From the NCBI GenBank assembly GCA_947258975.1, contig CAMYKK010000020.1, positions 1-63,813 on the forward strand: a stretch of DNA of 63,813 bases, in the 5' to 3' direction. Positions 28,013 to 36,438 of the stretch are shown in pieces (position 1 is the stretch's first letter; the number at the start of each line of letters is the position of its first letter). Under the pieces are notes generated by a model. That model was not told where the DNA came from and did no database searches. It saw nothing but the letters and a program-made list of their open reading frames with translations. The stretch is from an uncultured Gammaproteobacteria bacterium. GTDB lineage: Bacteria > Pseudomonadota > Gammaproteobacteria > Arenicellales > JAANXG01. A program made the translations under genes and the position numbers.

Positions 28013-29341
28013 TTAAGGCTTAGCCTCTTCGATCCCGGCGTCTAAAGAATCTTGGTAAGCTGCTGATCCGCTCTCGAAGACGACCTCGCCGCGGATCAAT
28101 ACATGGGTGACTTTGCCTCTGAATGGCCATCCCTGAAACGGTGTATTGCGCCCCTTGCTCACCATGTGTTCGCGGTTGAATATCCATTCCTGCTCGGGAT
28201 CGAAAATGCATACGTCGGCGGTCGCTCCCGGACCAAGGTGGCCGGCGTCTATGCCCAGGATCCGCGCTGGTTTGTGTGTCAACGCGGCGATCGCCCCAGA
28301 CAGTGAAAGGTGTTTGTCATCCACCAGTTTCAATGTCAGCGGCAGCAATGTCTCCAACCCCGAGATCCCCGGTTCTGATTGGCTGAACGGCGCCAGCTTG
28401 GCGTCTGCTTCGTGGGGTTGATGATCGGAGCAGACCGCCAGGACAACCCCGTCCTTGACCGCCTGACGCAATTGATCTCGATCCCGTTCGGTGCGCAGCG
28501 GGGGAATCACGTGGCACTGGGTATTGAAGAATCCGATGTCGTGCTCGCTGAGATGCAGATGATGAGCGCTGACATCGGCAGAGACAGGCAACCCTCTTTG
28601 CTGCGCCTCGGCCACCATCTCCACCGCGCGGGCGCTGGATAACTGACAGAAATGGCAGCGTGCCCCGGTGGTCTCGATCAAGGCCAGTTCCCGCGCCACG
28701 CCGACGGTTTCGGCGGCTTCCGGTATCGCCGGCAGTCCGAGCCTTGTGCTTATTTGGCCCTCATGGACGCAGCCATTGCCCTGCAGCCACGGATCCTGGG
28801 CATGTAAAAACACCGTTAGGTCGAAGGTGGACGCGTATTGCATCGCGCGGCGCATGACTACCGTGTCTTTGACTGGGTTTTGGGCGTTGCTCACCCCCAC
28901 GCAACCGGCTTCATCCAGGGCCGCCATATCGGTCAGGACGTTACCCTCGAGATTCTTAGTCAACGCACCGATCGGGTGAATAAACGTCTTTCCAGTGCGC
29001 CACGCGCGTTGTTGAATCATCTGCGCCATTGCCGGGGTGTCAATAACCGGATTCGTATCCGGGGGAATGCATAAGGTGGTGATCCCGGCGGATATCGCCG
29101 CTGCGACCTCGCTGCCGATAGTTGCTTTGTGTTCGAGGCCCGGTTCACGCAGACGTGCGCGCAAATCGATGAGCCCCGGGCATACCACCAGCCCCTCCGC
29201 CTCTACCACACGTCCGATGACAAAGTCGGCGGGTTGGTGATCCAGGGCCGCTACGAATCCATCATTGAGGTACAAATCGTGTTGCCCGTCGATCCCGTGG
29301 GCAGGGTCGATCAAATGACCGTTACGAATCACCAAGCCCAC
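28013..29341 (-). CDS. pyrX: Dihydroorotase-like protein PyrC', probably non-catalytic ATCase partner
   Basis: 442 aa with the dihydroorotase fold, but the essential zinc-binding HxH of DxHxHLREPG is lost: the sequence is DLRARLREPG, with Arg61 and Arg63 in place of the two histidines. Later ligand positions (HAQD, AHHLHLSEHD, CSDHQPHEAD) are partly kept. This is the known pattern of the pseudo-dihydroorotase of Pseudomonas, which is inactive yet required to assemble the PyrB dodecamer. It overlaps pyrB (GTG start in TAGTG), which supports complex formation. An active PyrC must be encoded elsewhere. Confidence 0.9.
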   Translation of the reverse strand: MGLVIRNGHLIDPAHGIDGQHDLYLNDGFVAALDHQPADFVIGRVVEAEGLVVCPGLIDLRARLREPGLEHKATIGSEVAAAISAGITTLCIPPDTNPVIDTPAMAQMIQQRAWRTGKTFIHPIGALTKNLEGNVLTDMAALDEAGCVGVSNAQNPVKDTVVMRRAMQYASTFDLTVFLHAQDPWLQGNGCVHEGQISTRLGLPAIPEAAETVGVARELALIETTGARCHFCQLSSARAVEMVAEAQQRGLPVSADVSAHHLHLSEHDIGFFNTQCHVIPPLRTERDRDQLRQAVKDGVVLAVCSDHQPHEADAKLAPFSQSEPGISGLETLLPLTLKLVDDKHLSLSGAIAALTHKPARILGIDAGHLGPGATADVCIFDPEQEWIFNREHMVSKGRNTPFQGWPFRGKVTHVLIRGEVVFESGSAAYQDSLDAGIEEAKP

Positions 29342-30315
29342 TAGTCTTGCCTCCGCGTGGATTGACCGCCCAACAGCATCGCCATTACCGACATCCGTAC
29401 CGCGATGCCGTTGGTGACCTGAGACAAGATGACGGAATTCGGGCCATCGGCGACATCCGACGCGATCTCCAGACCACGATTGATGGGCCCGGGATGCATT
29501 ACCAGCGCGCGGGGATTGGCGTATGCGAGTTTTTCCTGGGTCAATCCGTAGAGGTTGAAGTATTCCTGTGCACTGGCGATCAAGGTGCCCTGCATGCGCT
29601 CTAATTGCAGCCGCAGCATAATGATGACATCGACGTCCTTGAGACCCGGTTTCATGTCGTTGTAGACATGCACACCCAGACGTTCCACTTCGGTCGGCAG
29701 CAGCGTGTTGGGGCCAATCACGCGTATCTCCGCCGCACCGAGTATGTTGAGTGCATGAATCTGCGATCTTGCGACTCGTGAGTGCAGTATATCGCCGACG
29801 ATGGCAACCCGCAGATTTTCAAAGTCAGGCCGGTGTTGCCGGATGGTAAAGACATCCAGCATCGCTTGCGTGGGGTGCTCATGGCGTCCATCGCCGCCGT
29901 TGATGATGCTCACATGCGGCGGGACATGTTGTGCAACCAGAAATGCTGCGCCGCTGTGAGAGTCACGCACCACGAACAAGTCGGTGTGCATCGCCTCGAG
30001 GTTATTGACCGTATCAAGGACAGTCTCGCCCTTGCTGGTAGACAATCGTTGTGGATTCAGATTGATGACATCGGCGGATAAGCGTTTGGCGGCGATCTCA
30101 AACGTCGTGCGCGTGCGTGTGCTGGCCTCGAAAAACAGATTGACCACCGTCTTTCCACGCAACAACGGGACTTTTTTGATTTCTCGGTGGCCGACGTCGA
30201 TGAAAGACTCGGCTATGTCAAGAATCTGCAGAAGAGTATCGCGGCCCAGACCCTCAATAGTCAGGAGATGATGTAAGTTACCATCGTTGTCGAACTGAAT
30301 CTCCGCCGCCGTCAA
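29341..30315 (-). CDS. pyrB: Aspartate carbamoyltransferase catalytic subunit PyrB
   Basis: Condenses carbamoyl phosphate with aspartate, the first committed pyrimidine step. 324 aa with [13 protein letters not shown] (carbamoyl-phosphate site), [21 protein letters not shown] and the C-terminal [18 protein letters not shown] overlap with pyrR upstream and a one-base overlap with the dihydroorotase-like partner downstream. No regulatory subunit pyrI is present, consistent with the PyrB/pseudo-dihydroorotase type of enzyme. Confidence 0.96.
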   Translation of the reverse strand: MTAAEIQFDNDGNLHHLLTIEGLGRDTLLQILDIAESFIDVGHREIKKVPLLRGKTVVNLFFEASTRTRTTFEIAAKRLSADVINLNPQRLSTSKGETVLDTVNNLEAMHTDLFVVRDSHSGAAFLVAQHVPPHVSIINGGDGRHEHPTQAMLDVFTIRQHRPDFENLRVAIVGDILHSRVARSQIHALNILGAAEIRVIGPNTLLPTEVERLGVHVYNDMKPGLKDVDVIIMLRLQLERMQGTLIASAQEYFNLYGLTQEKLAYANPRALVMHPGPINRGLEIASDVADGPNSVILSQVTNGIAVRMSVMAMLLGGQSTRRQD

Positions 30316-30815
30316 GCAGTTCTCCCCAAAATTTCAAGTCGCAGTTGCTCTGGGCCGATTAATTTTACCTGCTGATGGCTGCCCAGTTTTAGATGTTGAC
30401 CGACAACATCCGGCTGAATTGGCAGTTCCCGGCCATTTCTCTCCACTACCACGGCCAGTTTTATGCTTTTCGGTCGCCCGTAGTCAAACAGCACATTCAT
30501 CGCCGCCCGGGTGGTGCGGCCGGTATGCAGCACGTCGTCTACCAGGATGATATGGCGGTCATCAATATCGATCGGTAATTGTGACGCCTTAACCTGAGGA
30601 TTCATTGAAATCCGCGTGAAATCGTCGCGGTAAAAGGTAATATCCAAGGTTCCCAGGGGGGCGCGGATACCCAGTTCGCGATGCAGCCGCTCCGCGATCC
30701 ACGCGCCACCGGTGTGAATCCCGATCATCAGTGGGTCTTGGTCGAGATGGCCACGCAGTGCCGCTGCCATGGCGTCGAGCAGACCGTCGATCTTCCGCGT
30801 ACGCAGCTGTGTCAT
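30312..30815 (-). CDS. pyrR: Bifunctional pyr regulator / uracil phosphoribosyltransferase PyrR
   Basis: 167 aa phosphoribosyltransferase-fold protein. The PRPP motif is [30 protein letters not shown] and FYRDDF are typical of PyrR. In Bacillus it binds pyr mRNA; in pseudomonads a regulatory role is reported but less clear. I start it at the ATG at 30815 ([11 protein letters not shown]), two bases after the ruvX stop; the longer frame overlaps ruvX. No PyrR-type attenuator is evident upstream of it. Confidence 0.93.
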   Translation of the reverse strand: MTQLRTRKIDGLLDAMAAALRGHLDQDPLMIGIHTGGAWIAERLHRELGIRAPLGTLDITFYRDDFTRISMNPQVKASQLPIDIDDRHIILVDDVLHTGRTTRAAMNVLFDYGRPKSIKLAVVVERNGRELPIQPDVVGQHLKLGSHQQVKLIGPEQLRLEILGRTA

Positions 30816-30817
30816 AA

Positions 30818-31243
30818 TCAGTTGGGCGATGCTGTCTCTCGTTGGTGCAAAAATGTTTCCAGGATCAATTGCGCGGCGACCTGATGGCATGCCCGCTCTT
30901 GTTCTGCCGGGCTTGCGCCATCCGATCTAAGGGCCGCCAATGCCTCCTTGGTGGTGAGAGACTCATCGATCCAGTAAACCGGCACAGCATAACGGCGTGC
31001 GAGCGTCTGCCCGAAGCGCCGCGCCGCGCCGCACATCGGCGTCTCGTCACCCTCGAAGGAGAGGGGCAGTCCGACTACCAGTCCATCCGGGCGCCATTCA
31101 GTCATTAATTTATCCAGATGATCCCAGGCGGGAATCGAATCGTGGACGGCCACCGTGTCCAGCGCGCGTGCGGTATGGGTGATGGTCTGTCCGACCGCAA
31201 TTCCGATTTTTTGCGTGCCGTAGTCAAATCCCAGGAGTGTCAA
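30818..31243 (-). CDS. ruvX: Holliday junction resolvase-like protein RuvX/YqgF
   Basis: 141-aa RNase H-fold protein of the YqgF family, implicated in pre-16S rRNA 5'-end processing. N-terminal [16 protein letters not shown], middle [13 protein letters not shown] and C-terminal [11 protein letters not shown] carry the conserved acidic residues. ATGA overlap with yqgE; the yqgE-ruvX pairing is conserved. Confidence 0.94.
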   Translation of the reverse strand: MTLLGFDYGTQKIGIAVGQTITHTARALDTVAVHDSIPAWDHLDKLMTEWRPDGLVVGLPLSFEGDETPMCGAARRFGQTLARRYAVPVYWIDESLTTKEALAALRSDGASPAEQERACHQVAAQLILETFLHQRETASPN

Positions 31244-31800
31244 GCGTGGCCCGCCTCGGACGACAGGGTGTTTACATCGACCCCCAACAGGCTGGCGGCG
31301 CTAGACCAGCGTGATTCGATGGGGTTTTCGAAGATTATGTTGTAGTCTGCGGGACCGTTGAGCCATGCATTCTCTTTGATCTCGTGTTCCAGTTGCCCGC
31401 TACCCCACCCTGCGTACCCGAGCGCCATTACATAACGCTCCGGTCCTTCGTTATTGGCCATTGCTTCCAAGATGTCACGTGAGGTGGTGAGCCCGATACT
31501 GTCGGTGATGGGCAGGGTGGAATCCCAATTGCCGACGTTTTGATGCAGAATGAATCCTCTGTCATTCTGCACCGGGCCACCATAGTGCACCGGTAACCGA
31601 GATTTCTGATATCCCTCGCGAGCGATACTCATCTGGTCCAAAATATCACCCACGGTGAGATTGACGACACGGTTGATCACTATACCCAGGGCGCCTTCTT
31701 CGTTGTGCTGGCAAATGAATGTGACCGTATGGTCAAAATTCGGATCTTGCATCGCCGGCATCGCGATGAGGAAGTTGTTCGTGAGATACGCGCTGTCCAT
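31240..31800 (-). CDS. yqgE: YqgE/AlgH family protein (DUF179)
   Basis: 186-aa conserved protein of unknown biochemical function; in Pseudomonas it is known as AlgH. MDSAYLTNNFLIAMPAM, EEGALGIVINR and YGGPVQNDRGFILH are family hallmarks, as is GYAGWGSGQLEHEI. I start it at the ATG at 31800; another ATG lies two codons upstream and a longer frame runs to 31845. Overlaps ruvX by four bases. Confidence 0.94.
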   Translation of the reverse strand: MDSAYLTNNFLIAMPAMQDPNFDHTVTFICQHNEEGALGIVINRVVNLTVGDILDQMSIAREGYQKSRLPVHYGGPVQNDRGFILHQNVGNWDSTLPITDSIGLTTSRDILEAMANNEGPERYVMALGYAGWGSGQLEHEIKENAWLNGPADYNIIFENPIESRWSSAASLLGVDVNTLSSEAGHA

Positions 31801-31866
31801 GCCCATAGTATCAGCGACTGTGTGCAGGCTGACAAGTAAAGTCAAAAACCGCGATAAATAACAACG

Positions 31867-32781
31867 CTAACGACTTGTCAGCTGAGAACCGCTGTATTGC
31901 CAGGTGCGCGTAATGTGCAAAATATCCACTTCGCGACGGATATCCGCGGGAAATGGATCAAAAGGCGCCGCCAATCGTACGCTGCGCGTGGCCGCGTCGT
32001 CCAAAATCTTATATCCCGAAGACCTTCTTACGTCGATACCCAGTATCGTTCCCATAGGACTGATTTGAGCATCGAGAACGACGCTGCCTCGTAGCCGTTT
32101 TTGTTTGGCTTCGGTGGGATAGTGCAGATTGCCGATCCGTTCTACTTTTAAAATCCACGACTGCATATAAACGGCGTACTTGTATTCCTTGGTTCGCGCA
32201 CTGAGGAATTTACGCTTGGGCCGTTTCAAGTAGTCTTGCCAAGCCTCGCTGATTTCCGCACTGAGACGTTGACGCTCTTGGTCCAGATCCGACATGTCGG
32301 TCAGTCCCAGTTTATTTTCATCTTGTTGTCGTCGGACCGGTTCTGGCTCAGGTGGCGTGGTTGGTACCTGCGGAACCGCTTGGATCCCGGTCAGGTACTC
32401 AGGGACCGGTTTGGTGAGTGACGTTTCGATGTTTGCTGCGAGCTTGGCCTGCGGCAGTTTTTGGGATTGACTGGGCGTTGGATTGGCGGGCAGCGGACTT
32501 TGCGCGATCTGGGTCTTGTCGGTGTCTCCGCCACCCTCCTGATTTGCCTGGGCAAGATAATCAGGATCGTCGGGCGCTACGTCGCTGCGTGTGTTCACCA
32601 ACGTGATATCAAGGGATTGTAACGGATTAGTATTGGGGAGAATCTGGGGCGCGGTAAAACCAATGCCGAGCACAATCACCACGTGGAGCAACACGCTCCC
32701 AAAGGTGGTTAATCCGAGCCGGTCGTTGTTGTTGAAACCGGGTATGGTGTCAGCATAATTCACGGTTATGATCGCACCCAC
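31867..32781 (-). CDS. tonB: TonB-family energy transducer
   Basis: 304 aa. One membrane helix near residues 27-45 (FGSVLLHVVIVLGIGF) follows a short cytoplasmic tail. A periplasmic Pro/Gln-rich linker comes next, and the C-terminal TonB domain carries YPTEAKQKRLRGSVVLD and ASVR-like SVRLAAPFDPFP. TonB couples the proton-motive force to outer-membrane receptors. This gene type between yqgE and gshB is conserved (tonB3 in P. aeruginosa, linked to twitching). The start is GTG at 32781; a second GTG six codons later is possible. No exbB or exbD is nearby. Confidence 0.88.
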   Translation of the reverse strand: MGAIITVNYADTIPGFNNNDRLGLTTFGSVLLHVVIVLGIGFTAPQILPNTNPLQSLDITLVNTRSDVAPDDPDYLAQANQEGGGDTDKTQIAQSPLPANPTPSQSQKLPQAKLAANIETSLTKPVPEYLTGIQAVPQVPTTPPEPEPVRRQQDENKLGLTDMSDLDQERQRLSAEISEAWQDYLKRPKRKFLSARTKEYKYAVYMQSWILKVERIGNLHYPTEAKQKRLRGSVVLDAQISPMGTILGIDVRRSSGYKILDDAATRSVRLAAPFDPFPADIRREVDILHITRTWQYSGSQLTSR

Positions 32782-32788
32782 GTGCCCG

Positions 32789-32812
32789 CGCCCGGTATCA
32801 ACACACCGGGCG
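32789..32812. other. Stem-loop between gshB and tonB
   Basis: CGCCCGGT-N8-ACCGGGCG, a perfect 8-bp stem 77 nt after the gshB stop and just upstream of tonB. It has no U-tract, so termination is uncertain; it may separate expression of the two genes. Confidence 0.4.
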
Positions 32813-32883
32813 TATCACTGGTTACTTATAAATATTAGTAGATACTGGAATGACTAAGCCGATTTCGTAACGGTTTTATAGGC

Positions 32884-33849
32884 TTAGCGTATCATCTTGT
32901 GATCATTTCGCAACTTCGATTCGATGGTGTCCAACAATTGGGCGCCGATATCCAGCCCATATATGGTGTCTAGCTCGCGAATGCAGGTGGGACTGGTGAC
33001 GTTAATCTCGGTTAAAAAGTCGCCGATAATGTCCAATCCCGCGAACACGATTCCTCGCTCGCGAAGCGTGGGCCCGACCTGTTCGCAAATCCACCGGTCC
33101 CGCGGCGATAACTCCTTACCCTCTCCATGGCCGCCCACCGCGAGATTGGCGCGTGTCTCTCCCGGAGGCGCCATGCGCGCCAGCGCGTAAGGCACCGGCT
33201 CGCCATCGATGAGCAGCACGCGCTTATCGCCGTGCTTGATATCCGGAAGATACTGCTGCGCCATGATGAACCGCCGCTGGTAGCCAGTGAGTGTTTCCAT
33301 AATGACATTAGTGTTGGGATCCGAGTTGGTTACCCGGAACACCGATTCGCCACCCATGCTCCCCAGCGGTTTCAAGATAATGTCATTGTGCTCATCTAGA
33401 AAAGCGCGCAGGTCACGGTAGCGCCGCGTCACGAGCGTAGGCGGGGTGCACTGCGGAAACCACGCGGTAAACATCTTCTCATTGGCATCACGTAGGGCCT
33501 GGGGTCGATTGACCACGAGAACTCCCCGCGCCTCTGCCTGCTCCAGCAAATAGGTGGTGTGCACGTATTCCATGTCGAAAGGAGGGTCCTTACGCATCAG
33601 TAATACGTCCAGTTGATCCAGGGCCATGGTGTCTTCATCGCCAAATTCGAACCACCGTTGCGTGTCCTGGAACAAAGTGAGATGACGGATGCGGGCGTAA
33701 GGTACACCGTTGTTGAGATACACATCACTCTGCTCGGCGTAGAATATTGGCCAACCGCGGTTCTGTGCCGCGAGCAGGATCGCGTACGTGGTGTCTTTTT
33801 TGATGCTGATTGATCCGATCGGATCCATTACTACGCCCAATTTAATCAT
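32884..33849 (-). CDS. gshB: Glutathione synthetase GshB
   Basis: ATP-grasp ligase that joins glycine to gamma-glutamylcysteine. 321 aa from the ATG at 33849, giving MIKLGVVMDPIGSISIKKD as in the family. DVLLMRKDPPFD, NRPQALRDANEKMFTAWF, DIILKPLGSMGG and FAGLDIIGDFLTEINVTSPT are conserved. A 16-codon upstream extension of the frame is not needed. First gene of the minus-strand run through tonB, yqgE, ruvX, pyrR, pyrB and the dihydroorotase-like gene. Confidence 0.97.
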   Translation of the reverse strand: MIKLGVVMDPIGSISIKKDTTYAILLAAQNRGWPIFYAEQSDVYLNNGVPYARIRHLTLFQDTQRWFEFGDEDTMALDQLDVLLMRKDPPFDMEYVHTTYLLEQAEARGVLVVNRPQALRDANEKMFTAWFPQCTPPTLVTRRYRDLRAFLDEHNDIILKPLGSMGGESVFRVTNSDPNTNVIMETLTGYQRRFIMAQQYLPDIKHGDKRVLLIDGEPVPYALARMAPPGETRANLAVGGHGEGKELSPRDRWICEQVGPTLRERGIVFAGLDIIGDFLTEINVTSPTCIRELDTIYGLDIGAQLLDTIESKLRNDHKMIR

Positions 33850-34193
33850 CGCTTCTAAATGCAGCCATCCTGTGTGTTGAATCGTCATTATACGCAAACG
33901 GTGTGGCGAGCAGTGCTTGCGCGATCGAGACGGGGCGGGTGCAGGGACTGGAATACAGGTGGGTACAGGGTATTGCGCCCGGCGATAATCGAGTTGTTGA
34001 TTCCAAATGACATCAGCGCTTATCGTCGCCGCCTTGGGGACATCCTCGGGGTGTCCTTATGCATGGCCGTTTGCAGTTGGTGAGTGCGACTGGACTTCCG
34101 ACGGGGGCGATGATAAGTCTGTGCAGCGAATTATTGCGCTCAGCCCGTAGATGGCCCCAAGGTATCGCAAAAAGTGCTGACGTTCATGTTCTG
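33850..34193. other. Divergent spacer between gshB and the HAD gene
   Basis: 344 nt. It must hold the gshB promoter. I see no RNA gene, repeat or convincing coding sequence; the in-frame extension of the HAD gene back to 34059 lacks family similarity. Confidence 0.4.
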
Positions 34194-34748
34194 ATGTTTT
34201 CCTCACCCATGATACCCCTGGCAGTCGACCTCGACGGCACCTTGGTGCAGACGGATCTGCTCAGAGAGTCTTCACTGGGCTTGATGCGCCGCCAACCGTA
34301 CTTGGCGCCGTTAATGCCAATATGGTTGTTGCGGGGACGCGCCTATTTGAAACACCAAATTGCGCAACGGGTGGATTTGGACGTATCACGTCTCCCCTAC
34401 CGGAAGGTATTACTGCAATTCCTCCGCGAGCAACACGCGGAAGGGCGCACGTTAGTGCTGGCGACCGCAGCACACCGTAAATACGCGCAACAGGTGGCCG
34501 ATCATCTACGCATTTTTCATCACGTATTGGCCACGGATCGGCACATCAACCTCAAAGCCGCGACCAAGGCCCGGGCATTGCAGGAGTTGATGGGGCATGC
34601 CAATTTCGATTATATCGGTGATTCGCGGGCGGATCTGAAGGTATGGGCCGTGTGCGCTGGTGCACTGTTGGTGGATCCGAGTCCTGGATTATTGGAACGA
34701 GCGCGGCGCGTGACTGAAGTCAAACGCATATTTTCCAACACCTCCTAG
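34194..34748 (+). CDS. HAD-family phosphatase, like the N-terminal domain of HAD-UbiA fusion proteins
   Basis: 184 aa with HAD motif I (AVDLDGTLVQTDLL), motif II in LVLATAAHRKYA, a lysine in KAATKARAL, and motif IV DYIGDSRADLKVW. The sequence style (LLRESSLGLMRRQPY, WLLRGRAYLKHQIAQRVDLD) matches the N-terminal HAD half of two-domain proteins whose C-terminal half is a UbiA-type membrane prenyltransferase. Here the gene stops after the HAD domain and no UbiA domain follows in any frame. Either it is a functional stand-alone phosphatase or the remnant of a fusion. The start could also be the ATG at 34209. Confidence 0.8.
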   Translation: MFSSPMIPLAVDLDGTLVQTDLLRESSLGLMRRQPYLAPLMPIWLLRGRAYLKHQIAQRVDLDVSRLPYRKVLLQFLREQHAEGRTLVLATAAHRKYAQQVADHLRIFHHVLATDRHINLKAATKARALQELMGHANFDYIGDSRADLKVWAVCAGALLVDPSPGLLERARRVTEVKRIFSNTS

Positions 34749-34749
34749 C

Positions 34750-34767
34750 CCGTCCCGCGCGGGACGG
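34750..34767. other. GC-rich perfect palindrome after the HAD gene
   Basis: CCGTCCCGCGCGGGACGG begins 2 nt after the HAD gene stop. It is self-complementary over 18 bp, with no T-run after it. Likely an mRNA 3' structure or weak terminator. Confidence 0.4.
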
Positions 34768-35063
34768 TGCGCCGCGCGTGTCATGGCCGGCTCTTCCCCT
34801 GCTACGCGTCGATCAGCCGTGGACACCGTTGGTCCGTAAACCCATGATCGTTGCCGCACACATGGAATTGTGGCCATGATTATGCTATTAAAATCATAAA
34901 TATAATCTTGTTTTTCGAGAAACTACATACATTTACCCGGCGAGGCCGAATCGCGACCAGAAAGCGGCCGCACCCGGAACCGCCCACGGTGCCGATAATT
35001 CGCAACCAATGGTCTAGTCTTAAATGGTATTCCAGACGCGAGCGTTACGTGATAGGAGGCCAG
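34768..35063. promoter_or_regulatory. Upstream region of pilG
   Basis: The last part is AT-rich and contains TATAAT at 34901-34906 with an imperfect -35 (GATTAT, 17-nt spacing at 34878-34883), a plausible promoter for the pil-chp operon about 160 nt before pilG. An AGGAGG at 35054-35059 is the pilG ribosome binding site. No other gene is seen here. Confidence 0.45.
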
Positions 35064-35465
35064 ATGTCCGTTAAGGTGATGGTCATCGACGATAGCAATA
35101 CTATTCGCAAGACGACCCAGGCGCTTCTAACCAAAGCCGGTTACGAGGTGCTGACCGCTGCCGACGGATTCGAAGCGATGTCGCTGATTACGGATCATCG
35201 GCCGGATATCATTTTTGTTGACATCATGATGCCTCGTCTAGACGGATATCAGACGTGTAGTTTGATTAAAAGCAATCGGCATTTCAAACAGACACCGGTA
35301 GTCATGCTGTCCAGTAAAGATGGATTGTTCGATCGCGCTCGCGGGCGTGTCGCCGGTTCAGAGCAACATATAAACAAACCGTTTACGCAAGATGAATTGA
35401 TTCAGGCAATCACAAAATATGTCGGCGGGGATGTAACCAATGAAGGATCAGAAATAAGACACTGA
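35064..35465 (+). CDS. pilG: Twitching motility response regulator PilG
   Basis: Single-domain CheY-like receiver of 133 aa. The acidic pocket is IDDS (9-10), the phosphoacceptor is Asp53 ([12 protein letters not shown]), and the conserved Lys is in INKPF. PilG is the phospho-output of the Chp system that stimulates pilus extension and cAMP signalling. The start at 35064 is fixed by an AGGAGG five bases upstream; the longer frame back to 34851 is leader. First gene of pilGHIJ-chpA-chpC. Confidence 0.95.
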   Translation: MSVKVMVIDDSNTIRKTTQALLTKAGYEVLTAADGFEAMSLITDHRPDIIFVDIMMPRLDGYQTCSLIKSNRHFKQTPVVMLSSKDGLFDRARGRVAGSEQHINKPFTQDELIQAITKYVGGDVTNEGSEIRH

Positions 35466-35487
35466 GAAAACCCTGGGCGATAAATCT

Positions 35488-35850
35488 ATGGATTCTGGAA
35501 AAGTACTAATAGTTGACGATTCACCAACAGATCTGCACATATTGAGCGGGTACTTGGTAAGTAATGGATACACGCCGGTAACGGCGTCCAGCGGTGAAGA
35601 GGCAATCGACAAAGCGCACGAAGAGGGCCCTGATTTGATTCTTATGGATATTGTGATGCCGGGGATGAATGGGTTTGAGGCGACCCGTACGTTGTCGCGG
35701 GACCCGAAGACCTCGCACATACCTATCGTCATGATCTCATCGAAGGGCCAAGATACCGACAAGTTGTGGGGGAAGCGCCAGGGCGCAATAGATTATCTTG
35801 TCAAACCGGTGGACGAATCTTCGCTGATAAAAAAGCTCAAGGATCTATGA
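35488..35850 (+). CDS. pilH: Twitching motility response regulator PilH
   Basis: CheY-like receiver of 120 aa with VDDS, phosphoacceptor Asp54 ([12 protein letters not shown]) and Lys in LVKPVDE. In P. aeruginosa PilH acts against PilG, as a phosphate sink or in retraction. Overlaps pilI by four bases (ATGA). Confidence 0.95.
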   Translation: MDSGKVLIVDDSPTDLHILSGYLVSNGYTPVTASSGEEAIDKAHEEGPDLILMDIVMPGMNGFEATRTLSRDPKTSHIPIVMISSKGQDTDKLWGKRQGAIDYLVKPVDESSLIKKLKDL

Positions 35851-36407
35851 ACGATCCCACCATCTCGGAGACACCGCTCGATCTGTTGATTCGCATCGAG
35901 CATGTCAGCCGCCAGGCGGGTCACCGGCTTCCTGAAAAAATGGAAACGCAACCACTGTGGCGGGGTATTGCCTTTCTAGTTCAACAGTGGCGGTTGCTGG
36001 TTCCTCTGGAGGTGATCAGCGATGTTGTGGAATGTGGGCCGATCACGCCTGTCCCGCGAACGCAACAATGGTTGCGTGGCGTCGCCAACGTACGGGGCAT
36101 GTTGTACTCGATAACTGACCTCGCTGTTTTTCTGGGACGTCCACCGACGACTCTCGACACCGACAGCAAGTTGCTGGTATTGAACGACAAAGAGTTGCAA
36201 AGCGCGATATTGGTCAACGATGTGTACGGTCTTAAGTCCTTTGATGAGGAACAACACATCGCCAATCACGCGTCGTTGGATGCGAATATAAGACCGTATG
36301 TGAGCCGGGCCTTCAGCGACGACGATCAAATATGGGCCGTATTCGATGTGCAACGGTTGATCAGTGCCGATGCGTTTCTTGCGGTTGGATGGAGAGCGAG
36401 CGCGTGA
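35847..36407 (+). CDS. pilI: CheW-like adaptor PilI
   Basis: 186-aa CheW-domain protein that links the receptor PilJ to the kinase ChpA. WRGIAFLVQQWRLLVPLEVISDVV and the WLRGVANVRGMLYSITDLAVFLG segment are typical. Start ATG at 35847 overlaps the pilH stop; the longer frame would lie inside pilH. Confidence 0.92.
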   Translation: MNDPTISETPLDLLIRIEHVSRQAGHRLPEKMETQPLWRGIAFLVQQWRLLVPLEVISDVVECGPITPVPRTQQWLRGVANVRGMLYSITDLAVFLGRPPTTLDTDSKLLVLNDKELQSAILVNDVYGLKSFDEEQHIANHASLDANIRPYVSRAFSDDDQIWAVFDVQRLISADAFLAVGWRASA

Positions 36408-36438
36408 AGCGGTCCCAATAATGTCATGAGGTGCGGAA

